DNA from: Hydrogenophaga sp.
Lineage (GTDB): Bacteria; Pseudomonadota; Gammaproteobacteria; Burkholderiales; Burkholderiaceae_C
Direction of reading: 5' to 3'
DNA length: 39,199 nt
Assembly: GCF_018780385.1 (NCBI RefSeq)
Contig: NZ_JADMJO010000108.1
Location: forward strand, 1-39,199
Under the pieces are notes generated by a model. It saw only the letters and a list, made by a program, of their open reading frames with translations. It was not told the origin of the DNA and did not search any database. Positions 23,398-33,045 of the stretch are shown here, piece after piece. Position numbers and translations under genes: made by a program. Numbering within the stretch: the stretch's first letter is position 1; each line of letters begins with the position of its first letter.

Positions 23398-24099
23398 ATG
23401 AGCGACAAACACATATCCAGCCAGTTCGACGCCGAGTTGAACTCCATCTCTTCCCAGGTCCTTGAAATGGGTGGCCTGGTCGAGTCCCAGCTGCACCAGG
23501 CGGTGTACGCCCTGGTTCACATGAGCATGGAGTCGGCCGAGCAGGTGATCGAGAACGAGAACCGCATCAACCAGATGGAGATGCAGATCGATCACGAGAT
23601 CATCTCCACCATCGGCCGGCGCCAGCCGACCGCGCGCGACCTGCGCTTTCTGATGGCGATCTCGCGCACCACGCAGAATCTGGAGCGCGCTGGCGACGAG
23701 GTGGCCCGCATTGCCCGCATGGTCAAGTCCATCATTGAAAACGGCTCACCGCGCAACCTGCCCAGCTCCGAGCTGCGCATGGCCGCCGACCTGGCTTCCG
23801 CGTTGCTGCGCAAGACACTCGACTCGTTCGCGCGCCTGGACACCACCATGGCCGTGGCCATCATCAAGGGCGACAACGCCATCGACAACGAATACAACGG
23901 CTTCCTGCGCAAGCTCATCACCTACATGATGGAAGACCCCCGCACCATCTCGCCCAGCCTGGACCTGCTCTTCCTGGCCAAATCGATCGAGCGCGTGGGC
24001 GATCACGCCAAGAACATTGCCGAGCAGATCATCTTCATCGTGAAAGGTGAGGATGTTCGCCATACCCCCATGTCTCAGGTGGAGTCGGTGGTCGGATGA
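23398..24099 (+). CDS. phoU: Phosphate signalling protein PhoU
   Basis: Helical metal-binding regulator that couples PstSCAB activity to PhoR and keeps the Pho response off when Pi is ample. 233 aa from ATG 23398 (MSDKHISSQFDAELNSISSQVLEMGG), with a GGGAG site upstream. Two PhoU repeats are present: the first around ENENRINQMEMQIDHEIISTIGRRQPTARDLRF (in pieces), the second ending LLFLAKSIERVGDHAKNIAEQII. The ERAGDEVARIARM and ERVGDHAKNIAE metal clusters are intact. Its TGA overlaps the phoB ATG (ATGA). Confidence 0.96.
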   Translation: MSDKHISSQFDAELNSISSQVLEMGGLVESQLHQAVYALVHMSMESAEQVIENENRINQMEMQIDHEIISTIGRRQPTARDLRFLMAISRTTQNLERAGDEVARIARMVKSIIENGSPRNLPSSELRMAADLASALLRKTLDSFARLDTTMAVAIIKGDNAIDNEYNGFLRKLITYMMEDPRTISPSLDLLFLAKSIERVGDHAKNIAEQIIFIVKGEDVRHTPMSQVESVVG

Positions 24100-24827
24100 G
24101 GAAGCTTCCAAGAGTCCTCGTGGTCGAGGACGAACCCTCCATCGCCGAGCTGATCGCGGTCAACCTGCGCCACAACGGCTTTGCGCCCACGGTGGTGTTT
24201 GACGGTGTGGCCGCGCAGCGCGAGGTGGACGCGGTGCTGCCCGACGTGATCCTGCTCGACTGGATGCTGCCGGGTGAAAGTGGTGCCTCGCTGGCACGCG
24301 CATGGCGCAAGAACGAACGCACGAAGACCGTGCCCATCCTCATGCTCACCGCACGCAGTGACGAAAGCGACAAGGTGCAGGGCCTGGACGCCGGTGCCGA
24401 CGACTACATCACCAAACCGTTCTCGACCCAGGAACTGCTCGCACGCATCCGCGCGGTCCTGCGTCGGCGCGCACCCGAGATCGTCAACGACTCGGTGCAG
24501 GTGGGCGAGTTGGCTCTGGATGCGGCGACTTACCGCATCACCTTCCGCGGCGCCGAGCTCAAGGTCGGGCCTACCGAATTCAAGCTGCTGCACTACCTCA
24601 TGAAGCACGCAGAGAGGGTACATACCCGTGGTACGCTGCTCGACAAGGTCTGGGGAGACCATGTTTTCATCGAGGAGCGAACCGTGGACGTGCATGTCAA
24701 ACGATTGAGGGAATCACTGGGTGAAGCCTCGGGCATGATTGAAACGGTTCGTGGCGCCGGCTACCGGCTCACCTCGATGAACAACACCGGGCGACCGGCG
24801 CAAGGCACCCCCATTTCAGCGGCATGA
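24096..24827 (+). CDS. phoB: Phosphate regulon response regulator PhoB
   Basis: OmpR-type response regulator activating Pho-box promoters. 243 aa. Receiver: acidic pair in LVVEDEPSIAELI, phospho-acceptor Asp55 in VILLDWMLPG, Thr in ILMLTARSDE, Lys in DDYITKPFS. The C-terminal winged helix includes GPTEFKLLHYLMKHAERVHTR, LLDKVWGDHVFIEERTVDVHVKRLRESL and TVRGAGYRL, the PhoB-typical recognition helix. ATG overlaps the phoU stop and its TGA overlaps the phoR ATG. This is the natural binder of the 7-4-7 boxes noted in this window. Confidence 0.97.
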   Translation: MRKLPRVLVVEDEPSIAELIAVNLRHNGFAPTVVFDGVAAQREVDAVLPDVILLDWMLPGESGASLARAWRKNERTKTVPILMLTARSDESDKVQGLDAGADDYITKPFSTQELLARIRAVLRRRAPEIVNDSVQVGELALDAATYRITFRGAELKVGPTEFKLLHYLMKHAERVHTRGTLLDKVWGDHVFIEERTVDVHVKRLRESLGEASGMIETVRGAGYRLTSMNNTGRPAQGTPISAA

Positions 24828-26143
24828 CCCGGCGCGCGATAGAGCTCCTGCTCCTGGTCGCACTGGGAGCGGTGCTGGGTTGGACGCAGGATTCTCCCGG
24901 CTGGACGTTCGCCGGTGCCCTGGTCGGTGCGCTGATCTGGTCGATCCTCGATGGCTTGCGCGCCCGCAGCTTTCTGCGCTGGCTCAACAAGGCTGACGTG
25001 ACCCGCCAGCCCCGCCTCTCCGGCACCTGGGGCGAGATGGTGGACCGGGCACGCAAACTGGTCAAGAAACTGGAGAAGAAGGCGCAGAGCAGCGATGCCC
25101 GCCTGGAAGATTTTCTTGCCGCCATCCAGGCCTCGCCCAACGGCGTGGTGTTGCTGGACTCTGCCGGCCGGATCGAATGGTCCAACCTCACAGCAGCCAA
25201 CCACCTGGGCTTCGACCCGCAGCGCGACCTGGGCCAGTACGTGCGCAACATGGTGCGCAACCCGGCGTTCACCGCGTATCTGGCGGGTGGAGAGTTCAAC
25301 CAGGAAATCCAGATCGACGGGATCGGGCCGCGTCCCTCCCAGCCTTCCAAGATTTCGCTGCAGATCCACCCTTACGGCAAGAAGCGCAAGCTCATGCTCA
25401 CCCGCGACGTCACCGCCGTGCAACTGGCCGAGACCATGCGGCGCGACTTCGTGGCCAACGTGTCACACGAAATCCGAACGCCCCTGACCGTGCTCAGCGG
25501 CTTTGTGGAAACCATGCAGAGCATTCCGCTGGAAGAGGCCGACCGCACGCGTTATCTGGGTCTCATGAGCCAGCAGGCCCACCGCATGCAGACGCTGGTG
25601 AGCGACCTGCTCACGCTCTCGCGGCTCGAAGGCAGTCCCGCGCCCGGCCCGGGTGAGTGGATCGACAGCGAAGAGCTGCTCACGCACGTTGTGCAGGAGG
25701 CCCGAGGCCTGACGCAGGCGATTTCCGCCATACCGCACCAGATCGATCCCCGGCCAGGGCCCTCCATGTGGGTGTCAGGTGCCAAGACCGAGCTGCTCAG
25801 CGCCATGTCCAACCTGGTCAGCAACGCCGTGCGCTACACACCGGGTGGTGGCCTCATCCAGACAGGCTGGCGCTTGCGATCCGACGGCTGGGGCGAGTTC
25901 TTCGTGAAGGACACCGGGCCGGGCATCGCCGCCGAGCACCTGCCCCGCCTGACCGAGCGCTTCTACCGTGTGGACCGCAGCCGCTCGCGGGAAACCGGCG
26001 GCACCGGTCTGGGTCTGGCGATCGTGAAACACGTGGCGCAGCGCCACGGTGGTCATATCGATGCGGAAAGCGTGGTCGGAGAAGGCTCCCGGTTTGCGAT
26101 CGCCTTGCCGCCCAACCGGGTGCGTGAGCGCGTCACCGGCTGA
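24824..26143 (+). CDS. phoR: Phosphate regulon sensor histidine kinase PhoR
   Basis: Membrane-anchored histidine kinase that phosphorylates PhoB in low Pi. 439 aa. Two N-terminal membrane segments (AIELLLLVALGAVLGW; FAGALVGALIWSILDG) with almost no periplasmic loop, as is normal for PhoR. A PAS domain follows (about residues 95-180, NGVVLLDSAGRIEWSN). HisKA has phospho-acceptor His215 in FVANVSHEIRTPLTVL. The HATPase boxes are NLVSNAVRYTP, VKDTGPGIAAEHLPRLTERFYRVD and GTGLGLAIVKHVAQRHGG. Convergent with the next gene, only 7 nt between stop codons. Confidence 0.96.
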   Translation: MTRRAIELLLLVALGAVLGWTQDSPGWTFAGALVGALIWSILDGLRARSFLRWLNKADVTRQPRLSGTWGEMVDRARKLVKKLEKKAQSSDARLEDFLAAIQASPNGVVLLDSAGRIEWSNLTAANHLGFDPQRDLGQYVRNMVRNPAFTAYLAGGEFNQEIQIDGIGPRPSQPSKISLQIHPYGKKRKLMLTRDVTAVQLAETMRRDFVANVSHEIRTPLTVLSGFVETMQSIPLEEADRTRYLGLMSQQAHRMQTLVSDLLTLSRLEGSPAPGPGEWIDSEELLTHVVQEARGLTQAISAIPHQIDPRPGPSMWVSGAKTELLSAMSNLVSNAVRYTPGGGLIQTGWRLRSDGWGEFFVKDTGPGIAAEHLPRLTERFYRVDRSRSRETGGTGLGLAIVKHVAQRHGGHIDAESVVGEGSRFAIALPPNRVRERVTG

Positions 26144-26150
26144 GCCGCTC

Positions 26151-27881
26151 TCAGTTGCCCACGCGCTGGTAGATCAGCAAGCTCTCTTTGGTGTCGGTGA
26201 GCCGTCTCACGGTGGACTTGAATGCCCAGTGGGTGAGTTCGACGCGTTGGTGCAGCGTGGCCTGGCTCGCCGGCGCCACCACAAGGCTCTGGCAACCCGC
26301 CCCAGTGCCCCGGTCCGAGGTGCGCGCCAGATTCAGCGATCCGTGGTACTGCAGGGCCGCAATCTGGGCCTGACTCAACCCGTCGACCAGCACACAGCCC
26401 CCAGCCGGGACCAGGGTCGCAATGCGCCGTGAAATCGGGCCATAGCTGCGGCCGAAGTCCAACAAAGGCAGCCAGAGCGTCATCAGCAACAACCAGCACA
26501 GGGTGCTGCCTGCTGCAGGCAGAACGAGGCTCTTCCACAGCGCCTGCCGGTGTTTGCCCACGCGCCAGGACACGAGCCAGAGCCATGCGCCAGTGGCAAC
26601 CGACCCAGCCAGAAACAGCATCCAGGAAAACTCGGGCACGAATCCGGGTGCCAGCTTGGCCACGTTGGCTGCGGGCTTGGCCGGCATGCCGGTTTGCATG
26701 GCGAACCAGATGACCCAGATGACCAGCGCGCAGCCCGAGAAGAAGATCAGGGTGAACCAGTCGACCAGAGCCGAGACGCTGCGACGCAGGGTGGGCAAGG
26801 CAAAAGCCGCCAGCGCCGCGAGTGCGGGCAAGGCCAACAGCAAGGCCCGGTCGCGTTCGGGTGACAGCGCGCTGTCCACCACGCTCACCAGCGCCGCCCA
26901 TAAAGGCAAGGCCACATGGGGGCGAAGCAACTGGTGGCGCCAGCGCCAGAGTGTCCACAACACCAGCGGCCAAGCGGGCCAGGTGAACCACACCAGCAGC
27001 TTGCCCCAGCTCTGCCATTCCACTTGACTCAGCGCGGTTTGCAGACCGGGGACCGGGACTTGTCCGCTGAGTGCGGAGGCGGCCACCACCACCGCGAGCA
27101 ACACGGCCGACCAGACCAGCGGATCGCGCTGCGAAGGCGCTTCGCTGGTGAGCCAAGAGGTGTCGGGTTCGTCCTGGCCGCGGCGTGAGAGCCACAGGAT
27201 CAGCAGCAGGCCGCCACCCAGCGTGACAGCGATCCAGGGGGCTCCGCTGAACACCAGCGACACCACGGCCACGCCCCAGATGGCCACGCTGCGCAAGGGC
27301 TGGCGGTAACCCGTGTGCGCCATGCGCGAGGCCATCAGGAGCATGAGCGACACCAGCGCGAGTCGCGCCAGATCGGGTGTGGTTTCGTGCGACAGCTGGG
27401 CCAGCCCCAGACAGGCCACGAGCGCCAGCAAGCCGGCATCGGCGAGAGCGCGCGCGTAGTCTGCCGGCTGCGCCTCGCCCCCGAATGCAAACTGCACCGG
27501 CTGCGCGGCCGGCTGACGCGCCAGGTGGTACACCGTGTACCAGGTGCAGGCCAGGGTGAGGGCCAGCAGCAAAGCGAAGGGCACGCGCACCGCAAACTCG
27601 GGGGAGAGGAACGGAAGCAGCTTGAGGAAGATCGCACCAAGCCAGTAGGGCAGGGGCCCGGTTTCTTCCACCGCCACACCCAGCACCTGCGGGTTCCACC
27701 ACCCGCTGTGGCCAGCGGCCATTTCCAGCATCACGCCGAAGGCGGACACATCGGCGTTTTTCCAGGGTTCACGCCCGAGGAAGCCCGGCAGCACGTAGGC
27801 CACGCAAAACAGGAACAGGGCGATCCGGGGCAACCGGCGCACGGCTGACTGGCTGACGATGGCGGGGGTGGGCTGGTTCAC
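26151..27881 (-). CDS. ArnT/GT39-like polytopic membrane glycosyltransferase
   Basis: 576-aa polytopic protein with a dozen or so hydrophobic segments and a small soluble C-terminal part, resembling the PMT/ArnT (GT-C) superfamily, which transfers sugars from polyprenyl-phosphate donors in the periplasm. Loop 1 has GREPWKNADVSAFGVML with the acidic residue expected at the GT-C active site, then GWWNPQVLGVAVEETGPLPYWLGA. The C-terminal VPAGGCVLVDGLSQAQIAALQYHG and QSLVVAP parts look like the soluble domain of related proteins. Donor and acceptor are unknown. GTG 27881 (NQPTPAIVSQS) is preferred; the open frame further upstream would cross the rpmE2 terminator. A TATATT -10 ends 7 nt before the GTG, hinting at a leaderless mRNA. 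Confidence 0.75.
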   Translation of the reverse strand: MNQPTPAIVSQSAVRRLPRIALFLFCVAYVLPGFLGREPWKNADVSAFGVMLEMAAGHSGWWNPQVLGVAVEETGPLPYWLGAIFLKLLPFLSPEFAVRVPFALLLALTLACTWYTVYHLARQPAAQPVQFAFGGEAQPADYARALADAGLLALVACLGLAQLSHETTPDLARLALVSLMLLMASRMAHTGYRQPLRSVAIWGVAVVSLVFSGAPWIAVTLGGGLLLILWLSRRGQDEPDTSWLTSEAPSQRDPLVWSAVLLAVVVAASALSGQVPVPGLQTALSQVEWQSWGKLLVWFTWPAWPLVLWTLWRWRHQLLRPHVALPLWAALVSVVDSALSPERDRALLLALPALAALAAFALPTLRRSVSALVDWFTLIFFSGCALVIWVIWFAMQTGMPAKPAANVAKLAPGFVPEFSWMLFLAGSVATGAWLWLVSWRVGKHRQALWKSLVLPAAGSTLCWLLLMTLWLPLLDFGRSYGPISRRIATLVPAGGCVLVDGLSQAQIAALQYHGSLNLARTSDRGTGAGCQSLVVAPASQATLHQRVELTHWAFKSTVRRLTDTKESLLIYQRVGN

Positions 27882-27932
27882 TGCGGGGAATATACAAGGG
27901 GCCCGTGGCCGACGGTGGGGAAGCGGAAGACG

Positions 27933-27964
27933 AAAAAAAAGCAGCCGGGAAACCAGCTGCTTTT
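27933..27964 (-). terminator. Rho-independent terminator of rpmE2
   Basis: On the minus strand AAAAGCAGC (27964-27956) pairs with GCTGCTTTT (27945-27937) around a 10-nt loop and ends in eight T residues (27940-27933). It is 46 nt behind the rpmE2 stop. The A/T flanks make it usable in both directions, and it insulates the membrane glycosyltransferase gene. Confidence 0.88.
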
Positions 27965-28010
27965 CTTGTGCAGGGCCCAGCACCCCGCAGGACGCTGACC
28001 AGCCAGCCGC

Positions 28011-28274
28011 TTACTTGGCGGCAGGCGTTGCCTTGCCGTAGCGGTTGCGGAAACGCTCCACACGACCACCCATGTTGTCCACGCTCTTCTGCGTGCCGGT
28101 GTAGAAGGGGTGCGATTCGCTGGAGGTGTCCAGCTTGTACAGCGGCAGCTCGCGGCCGTCTTCCATCTTGATCATCTCTTTCGTGTTTGCGCAGGAGCGG
28201 GTCACGAATTTGAAGCCATTGGAGAGGTCCTGGAAGCAGACTTCGCGGTAGTTGGGGTGAATGCCGTCTTTCAT
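28011..28274 (-). CDS. rpmE2: 50S ribosomal protein L31 type B
   Basis: 87-aa L31 of the type B (zinc-independent) class: [21 protein letters not shown], then [33 protein letters not shown] and [12 protein letters not shown]. The CxxC zinc ligands of type A are absent; the two Cys present (residues 14 and 29) are not a zinc motif. Start at ATG 28274; the frame is open further upstream, but that region holds the promoter and leader. In many beta-proteobacteria type B is the main L31 and follows rho, as here. Possible Zur control is known for type B in E. coli; I see no Zur box. Confidence 0.95.
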   Translation of the reverse strand: MKDGIHPNYREVCFQDLSNGFKFVTRSCANTKEMIKMEDGRELPLYKLDTSSESHPFYTGTQKSVDNMGGRVERFRNRYGKATPAAK

Positions 28275-28307
28275 GACGTGTCCTTGAGGTTCAGGTGCGG
28301 CAGCCGC

Positions 28308-28324
28308 AAGGGAACCATTCCCTT
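28308..28324 (-). promoter_or_regulatory. Hairpin in the rpmE2 leader
   Basis: AAGGGAA-CCA-TTCCCTT (plus-strand order) is a perfect 7-bp stem with a 3-nt loop in the 5' leader, 34 nt before the ATG. It is followed by an almost perfect TGCGGC/GCCGCA palindrome. L31 genes in several phyla have autoregulatory leaders; this is a candidate for one. Confidence 0.45.
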
Positions 28325-28352
28325 GTACTTGTCGCGATAAGTAAAGCCGCGG

Positions 28353-28358
28353 ATTATA
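28353..28358 (-). promoter_or_regulatory. -10 element of rpmE2
   Basis: A perfect TATAAT on the minus strand, 79 nt before the rpmE2 ATG. The -35 at 17 nt (TACAAG) is poor. The position gives a leader of about 70 nt that contains the 28308-28324 hairpin. Confidence 0.55.
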
Positions 28359-28411
28359 ACCTGGGACAACCCCAGCTTGTACCCGGAGGGAAGTGGCAGC
28401 CACCAGAAACA

Positions 28412-28488
28412 CCGAGGAACCGGCTCCGCCGGGCCTCAGGTGTTGTCCCCCCTTCCAGGGGGGAGGCGCCCTGAGGCGCGCAGGGGGG

Positions 28489-28499
<11 letters not shown>
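28412..28499 (-). repeat. Multi-hairpin intergenic repeat, copy C (overlaps the rho stop)
   Basis: On the minus strand: GGGGGG-TTGA-CCCCCC centred on the rho stop codon, then GCGCC-tcag-GGCGC (28466-28479), CCCCCC/GGGGGG (28447-28463), and CCGGC-gga-GCCGG (28420-28432) with a GAGG/CCTC outer pair (28414-28437). Same order and orientation relative to the gene as copies A and B. It fills most of the rho-rpmE2 gap. Confidence 0.75.
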
Positions 28500-29751
<1,252 letters not shown>

Positions 29752-29864
29752 GGAATTCACTCCGGGAGGGAGTTGAGTCGGGAACCGGGGGAGGGGGCGC
29801 TGGCGTCCGGATGTCGGACGGTACGCAAATGAGAGGCGGGGTCTGTCGGATCCGCCTGCGGGAA

Positions 29865-29894
29865 ATTATGACAGGAAAAGAAAGCCGCTGAGAA
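29865..29894 (-). promoter_or_regulatory. Candidate rho promoter
   Basis: On the minus strand TTCTCA (29894-29889) and CATAAT (29870-29865) are separated by 18 nt, matching the -35/-10 consensus at 4/6 and 5/6. A leader of about 105 nt would precede the rho ATG, room for the autoregulation known for rho in E. coli. Confidence 0.5.
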
Positions 29895-29898
29895 GGGG

Positions 29899-29919
29899 GC
29901 CCGGGCATTGCACCCAGGC
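29899..29919 (-). terminator. Hairpin behind trxA
   Basis: On the minus strand GCCTGGG (29919-29913) pairs with CCCGGGC (29905-29899) with one G-U pair and a 7-nt loop, 16 nt after the trxA stop. It is followed by a C/T-rich stretch. Probably a weak terminator or processing site between trxA and rho. Confidence 0.4.
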
Positions 29920-29935
29920 ACGCCTCAACAAAGCA

Positions 29936-30268
29936 TCAGGCGAGCTGTTGATCGATGAACGCGGTGAGCTGAGCCTTGCTCATGGCGCCGACCTTGGTGG
30001 CTGCCAGCTGGCCGTCCTTGAAGAGCATCAGCGTGGGGATGCCACGGATGCCGAACTTGGCCGGCACGTCGCGGTTGTCGTCCACATTGAGCTTGGCGAT
30101 CTTGAGCTTGCCGTCGTAGGAGCCGGCCACTTCATCGAGGATGGGGGCGATCATCTTGCAGGGGCCACACCATTCGGCCCAGAAGTCGACCAGGACGGGC
30201 GCCTGCGCATCCAGCACGTCGGCCTGGAAGCTTGCATCGGAAACATGTTTGATCAGGTCGCTCGCCAT
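29936..30268 (-). CDS. trxA: Thioredoxin 1
   Basis: Cytoplasmic protein-disulfide reductase, 110 aa. The redox motif [13 protein letters not shown] is intact, the buried Asp is in VLVDFWAEW, and the cis-Pro loop is in [13 protein letters not shown]. The C-terminal [13 protein letters not shown] is standard. The start has AGGATG 5 nt upstream. It precedes rho on the same strand as in many proteobacteria. A heat-shock-like promoter pattern lies at 30304-30330. Confidence 0.97.
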   Translation of the reverse strand: MASDLIKHVSDASFQADVLDAQAPVLVDFWAEWCGPCKMIAPILDEVAGSYDGKLKIAKLNVDDNRDVPAKFGIRGIPTLMLFKDGQLAATKVGAMSKAQLTAFIDQQLA

Positions 30269-30303
30269 GATTCATCCTAAAAAACGTTGAACGGGGAGGT
30301 TAA

Positions 30304-30330
30304 AGTTTGGGCACTTGCGCGGGCTTCAAG
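30304..30330 (-). promoter_or_regulatory. Candidate sigma-32-like promoter of trxA
   Basis: On the minus strand CTTGAAG (30330-30324), 12 nt, then CCCAAACT (30311-30304). The predicted start is about 30 nt before the trxA ATG, the same distance as in the ftsH candidate. The -35 is part of a palindrome CTTCAAG-AG-CTTGAAG (30324-30339). Pattern evidence only. Confidence 0.3.
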
Positions 30331-30390
30331 AGCTTGAAGGTCACCACTGGGCCAACCAGTCCGAGCAATTGTGACAGAAACCCCCATTTC

Positions 30391-33045
30391 ATGACGCCTG
30401 CCAACCCGCCTTCCGAATCCGGTCTTCCCGCCTTGCCCGGGCAAGAAATCGAAGGCGGCGTTAGCGATTGGTCTTTGTTGATCGAGACCCTGTCGCTCGC
30501 GCTGGCCGAGCGCGACCTGGAGGCGGGCGGCGCGGTGGTGTTGGTGCCCTACGCGCAACTCATGGACGTTGGACGGCGTGCCTGGTCGACGCGCCATCCC
30601 GACGGCTTTGCACCGCGCTTCGAGTCGAGCCGGAACTGGGCTGCATCGCTGCAGCCCTTCATGCCGGGTGCCACCGACCTGAGCATGGACATGGCGCGCG
30701 ACAGCCTCGTGGCCGGGGCCTTCATCGACCGGGTGGCACCTGCCCGCGCCGATGCCGAGTTGCGCGCCGTGATGGTGACGCGCCTGGTGGAGGCCGCGCG
30801 ACAACTCGCACCACTGGCCGCCGCAGTGCCGCCGGAGCGGCGCATGGCATGGGCCGAATCGCTGCGCCAGGACCTGTTGCCAGGCCCGGCCTCGCTGCAA
30901 TGGGAAGGCCTGGTGGCCACGCTGGCGCTGACGTGGGCCAGCACATCGGCCTACGCCACCGACGTGTTGTGGAGCCCGCAGGCCAGCCCTGGCACGGGCG
31001 CACAGGCTTTGGTGGTGCTGCAAGGTTTTCAGACCGATCCGCTCGCCGCGGCCCTGTTGGCGCATTGGGGCGAGCGCGCGCTGAACCTGTCGTGGGATGT
31101 GGGTCAGCCGCCGAGTGCCGAAGCCTCTGGCCGGACCTTGCATGCCTGCGATGACGCTGAAGACGAAGCGCAGCGTGCGGCGGCCTGTGCGATTGCGCAA
31201 ATCAACCGGGGCCATCAGCCCGTGGCGCTGGTGTCCATCGACCGGCTGCTGACGCGGCGCGTGAGCGCGCTGCTGCACGGCGCTGGCGTGGCCGTGCGCG
31301 ACGAGACCGGCTGGAAGCTCTCTACCACCCACGCGGCTGCACAACTCATGAGTTTGTTGCGTGCTGCCTCGCCGCGCGCCTCCATGGACGATGTGCTGGA
31401 CCTGCTCAAGCAAGCTCCGCGTTGGTCTGAGGAAACTGTGCAGACGTTGGAGCAGCTCGCCCGCGAAATGGGTGTGTCGCAATGGCGCGCCGCCGTGCGC
31501 ACGGTCAGCCTGGAGCACGCCTTGCCCGACGGCCTGAGCGCGATTCTGGAAGGCTTGCAGTCGCCTCGCAGCCTGGTGCCCTGGTTGGACGCGGTGGCGC
31601 AGGCCTTGAAGGCCATTGGCCTGTGGGATGTGCTGCAGCGGGACGCGGCAGGGCATCAGGCCTTGCAGGTGCTGCGCCTCGAAGACGGCGCGGCCCGCGA
31701 GCTCTCGGACATTGGCGAGACCTCGGCTGATCCGGCCGCGAACCGTGCTGTCGGGCGCCGATCACTCGCGGCATTCACAGCCTGGGTGCGCGACGTGCTC
31801 GAGGGCGCGACCTTCATGCCACGCGGCACCGGCGACGCGTCGGTGGTGATCCTGCCGATGGCGCAATTGCTCGGTCGCTCATTCGCGGCCACGGTGGTGC
31901 CCGGCTGCGACGAAGTGCATCTCAACTCCAGTCCCGAGCCGCCCGGTTCGTGGACCGCCGCGCAACGCGAGTTGTTGGGTCTGCCCTCCCGCGAGACCCT
32001 GGCTCAGGCAGCGGCCAGTGCCTGGCTGGCGCTGCTGTGCATGCCGCGCCTGGATGTGCTGTGGCGAACGCAGGAACTCGGCGAGCCCGTCATGCCCAGC
32101 GCGTGGGTGTTGGCTCTGCAGGCTGCGCGCGACCGCAACGGCATCGACCCGCGCACACCGACTACGCTGGTGTCTGCGCCGTCCGCACGCCCCTCACCGT
32201 CGGCCGGTGACGTGTTGCCCGGCGCGCTCTCGGCCAGCGCTTACCAGGATCTGCGCGATTGTCCTTACCGCTTCTTCGCCCTGCGCCAGTTGCGGCTGGT
32301 CGACGCACCCGAACTCGCAGCCGAGCCGGATCAGCGTGACATGGGGAACTGGCTGCACGCGGTGCTGCGCGCGTTTCACGAGCAACGCGGCGATGCGCGG
32401 CCCGGGGCCGAGGCGGATCGCACGGCGCTCGATCGCATCGCCACCGAGACCGCCGCCGTCATGGGCCTGAATGCCGGCGAGGGTGGGGCGGGATTTCTGC
32501 CCTATGAGGTGGTGTGGCCCGCCACGCGCGATGGGTATCTGGAATGGCTGGCCACTTTCGAAGCCACGACCGATCGGCCCGGCCCGCGTTTCGTGGAGGC
32601 CGAGGCGGTGATGATGTCAAGCGTGGGCCCGTGGAAGCTCTACGGCAAGCTCGACCGCGTGGACGCGCAGGACAGCCCGGAAGGTCCGATCCCGTTCGTG
32701 ATCGACTACAAAACCGAGAGCCGCAAGACCACCACCGATCGTTTGAAAGATCCGCTGGAGGATGTGCAACTGGCGTTCTACGCGGCGCTCTTGCCCGACG
32801 ACAACCTGCGCGCCGCCTACCTGAGCATCAACGATCGGCCCGGCACGACAGCGAACGACGGCGCCACGAAACTGGTGGAGCACACCGAGGTGCTGGAGGC
32901 GCGCGAGCAGTTGCGCACCGGACTCTCGCACGACATGGCCCGCGTGGCCGCAGGGCACCCCATGCCCGCCTTGGGCGAAGGCCGCGTGTGTGAGTTCTGC
33001 AAGGCCCGAGGCCTGTGCCGCAAAGATTTCTGGACTCCGACATGA
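30391..33045 (+). CDS. addB: AddB-like subunit of an AddAB helicase-nuclease (PD-(D/E)XK nuclease, 4Fe-4S)
   Basis: Subunit of the AddAB (RecBCD-equivalent) enzyme for double-strand-break repair. 884 aa from ATG 30391 (MTPANPPSESG); the open frame upstream to 30307 lacks family look. The helicase-like N-terminal part has no Walker A, as in proteobacterial AddB. The nuclease domain is C-terminal: His in GNWLHAVLRAFHE, Asp in LYGKLDRVD, Asp772 and Lys774 in VIDYKTES. Cys624 (LRDCPYRF) with Cys867, Cys870 and Cys876 (CEFCKARGLC) form the split 4Fe-4S set C...Cx2Cx5C typical of AddB. The stop overlaps the addA ATG. Confidence 0.92.
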   Translation: MTPANPPSESGLPALPGQEIEGGVSDWSLLIETLSLALAERDLEAGGAVVLVPYAQLMDVGRRAWSTRHPDGFAPRFESSRNWAASLQPFMPGATDLSMDMARDSLVAGAFIDRVAPARADAELRAVMVTRLVEAARQLAPLAAAVPPERRMAWAESLRQDLLPGPASLQWEGLVATLALTWASTSAYATDVLWSPQASPGTGAQALVVLQGFQTDPLAAALLAHWGERALNLSWDVGQPPSAEASGRTLHACDDAEDEAQRAAACAIAQINRGHQPVALVSIDRLLTRRVSALLHGAGVAVRDETGWKLSTTHAAAQLMSLLRAASPRASMDDVLDLLKQAPRWSEETVQTLEQLAREMGVSQWRAAVRTVSLEHALPDGLSAILEGLQSPRSLVPWLDAVAQALKAIGLWDVLQRDAAGHQALQVLRLEDGAARELSDIGETSADPAANRAVGRRSLAAFTAWVRDVLEGATFMPRGTGDASVVILPMAQLLGRSFAATVVPGCDEVHLNSSPEPPGSWTAAQRELLGLPSRETLAQAAASAWLALLCMPRLDVLWRTQELGEPVMPSAWVLALQAARDRNGIDPRTPTTLVSAPSARPSPSAGDVLPGALSASAYQDLRDCPYRFFALRQLRLVDAPELAAEPDQRDMGNWLHAVLRAFHEQRGDARPGAEADRTALDRIATETAAVMGLNAGEGGAGFLPYEVVWPATRDGYLEWLATFEATTDRPGPRFVEAEAVMMSSVGPWKLYGKLDRVDAQDSPEGPIPFVIDYKTESRKTTTDRLKDPLEDVQLAFYAALLPDDNLRAAYLSINDRPGTTANDGATKLVEHTEVLEAREQLRTGLSHDMARVAAGHPMPALGEGRVCEFCKARGLCRKDFWTPT

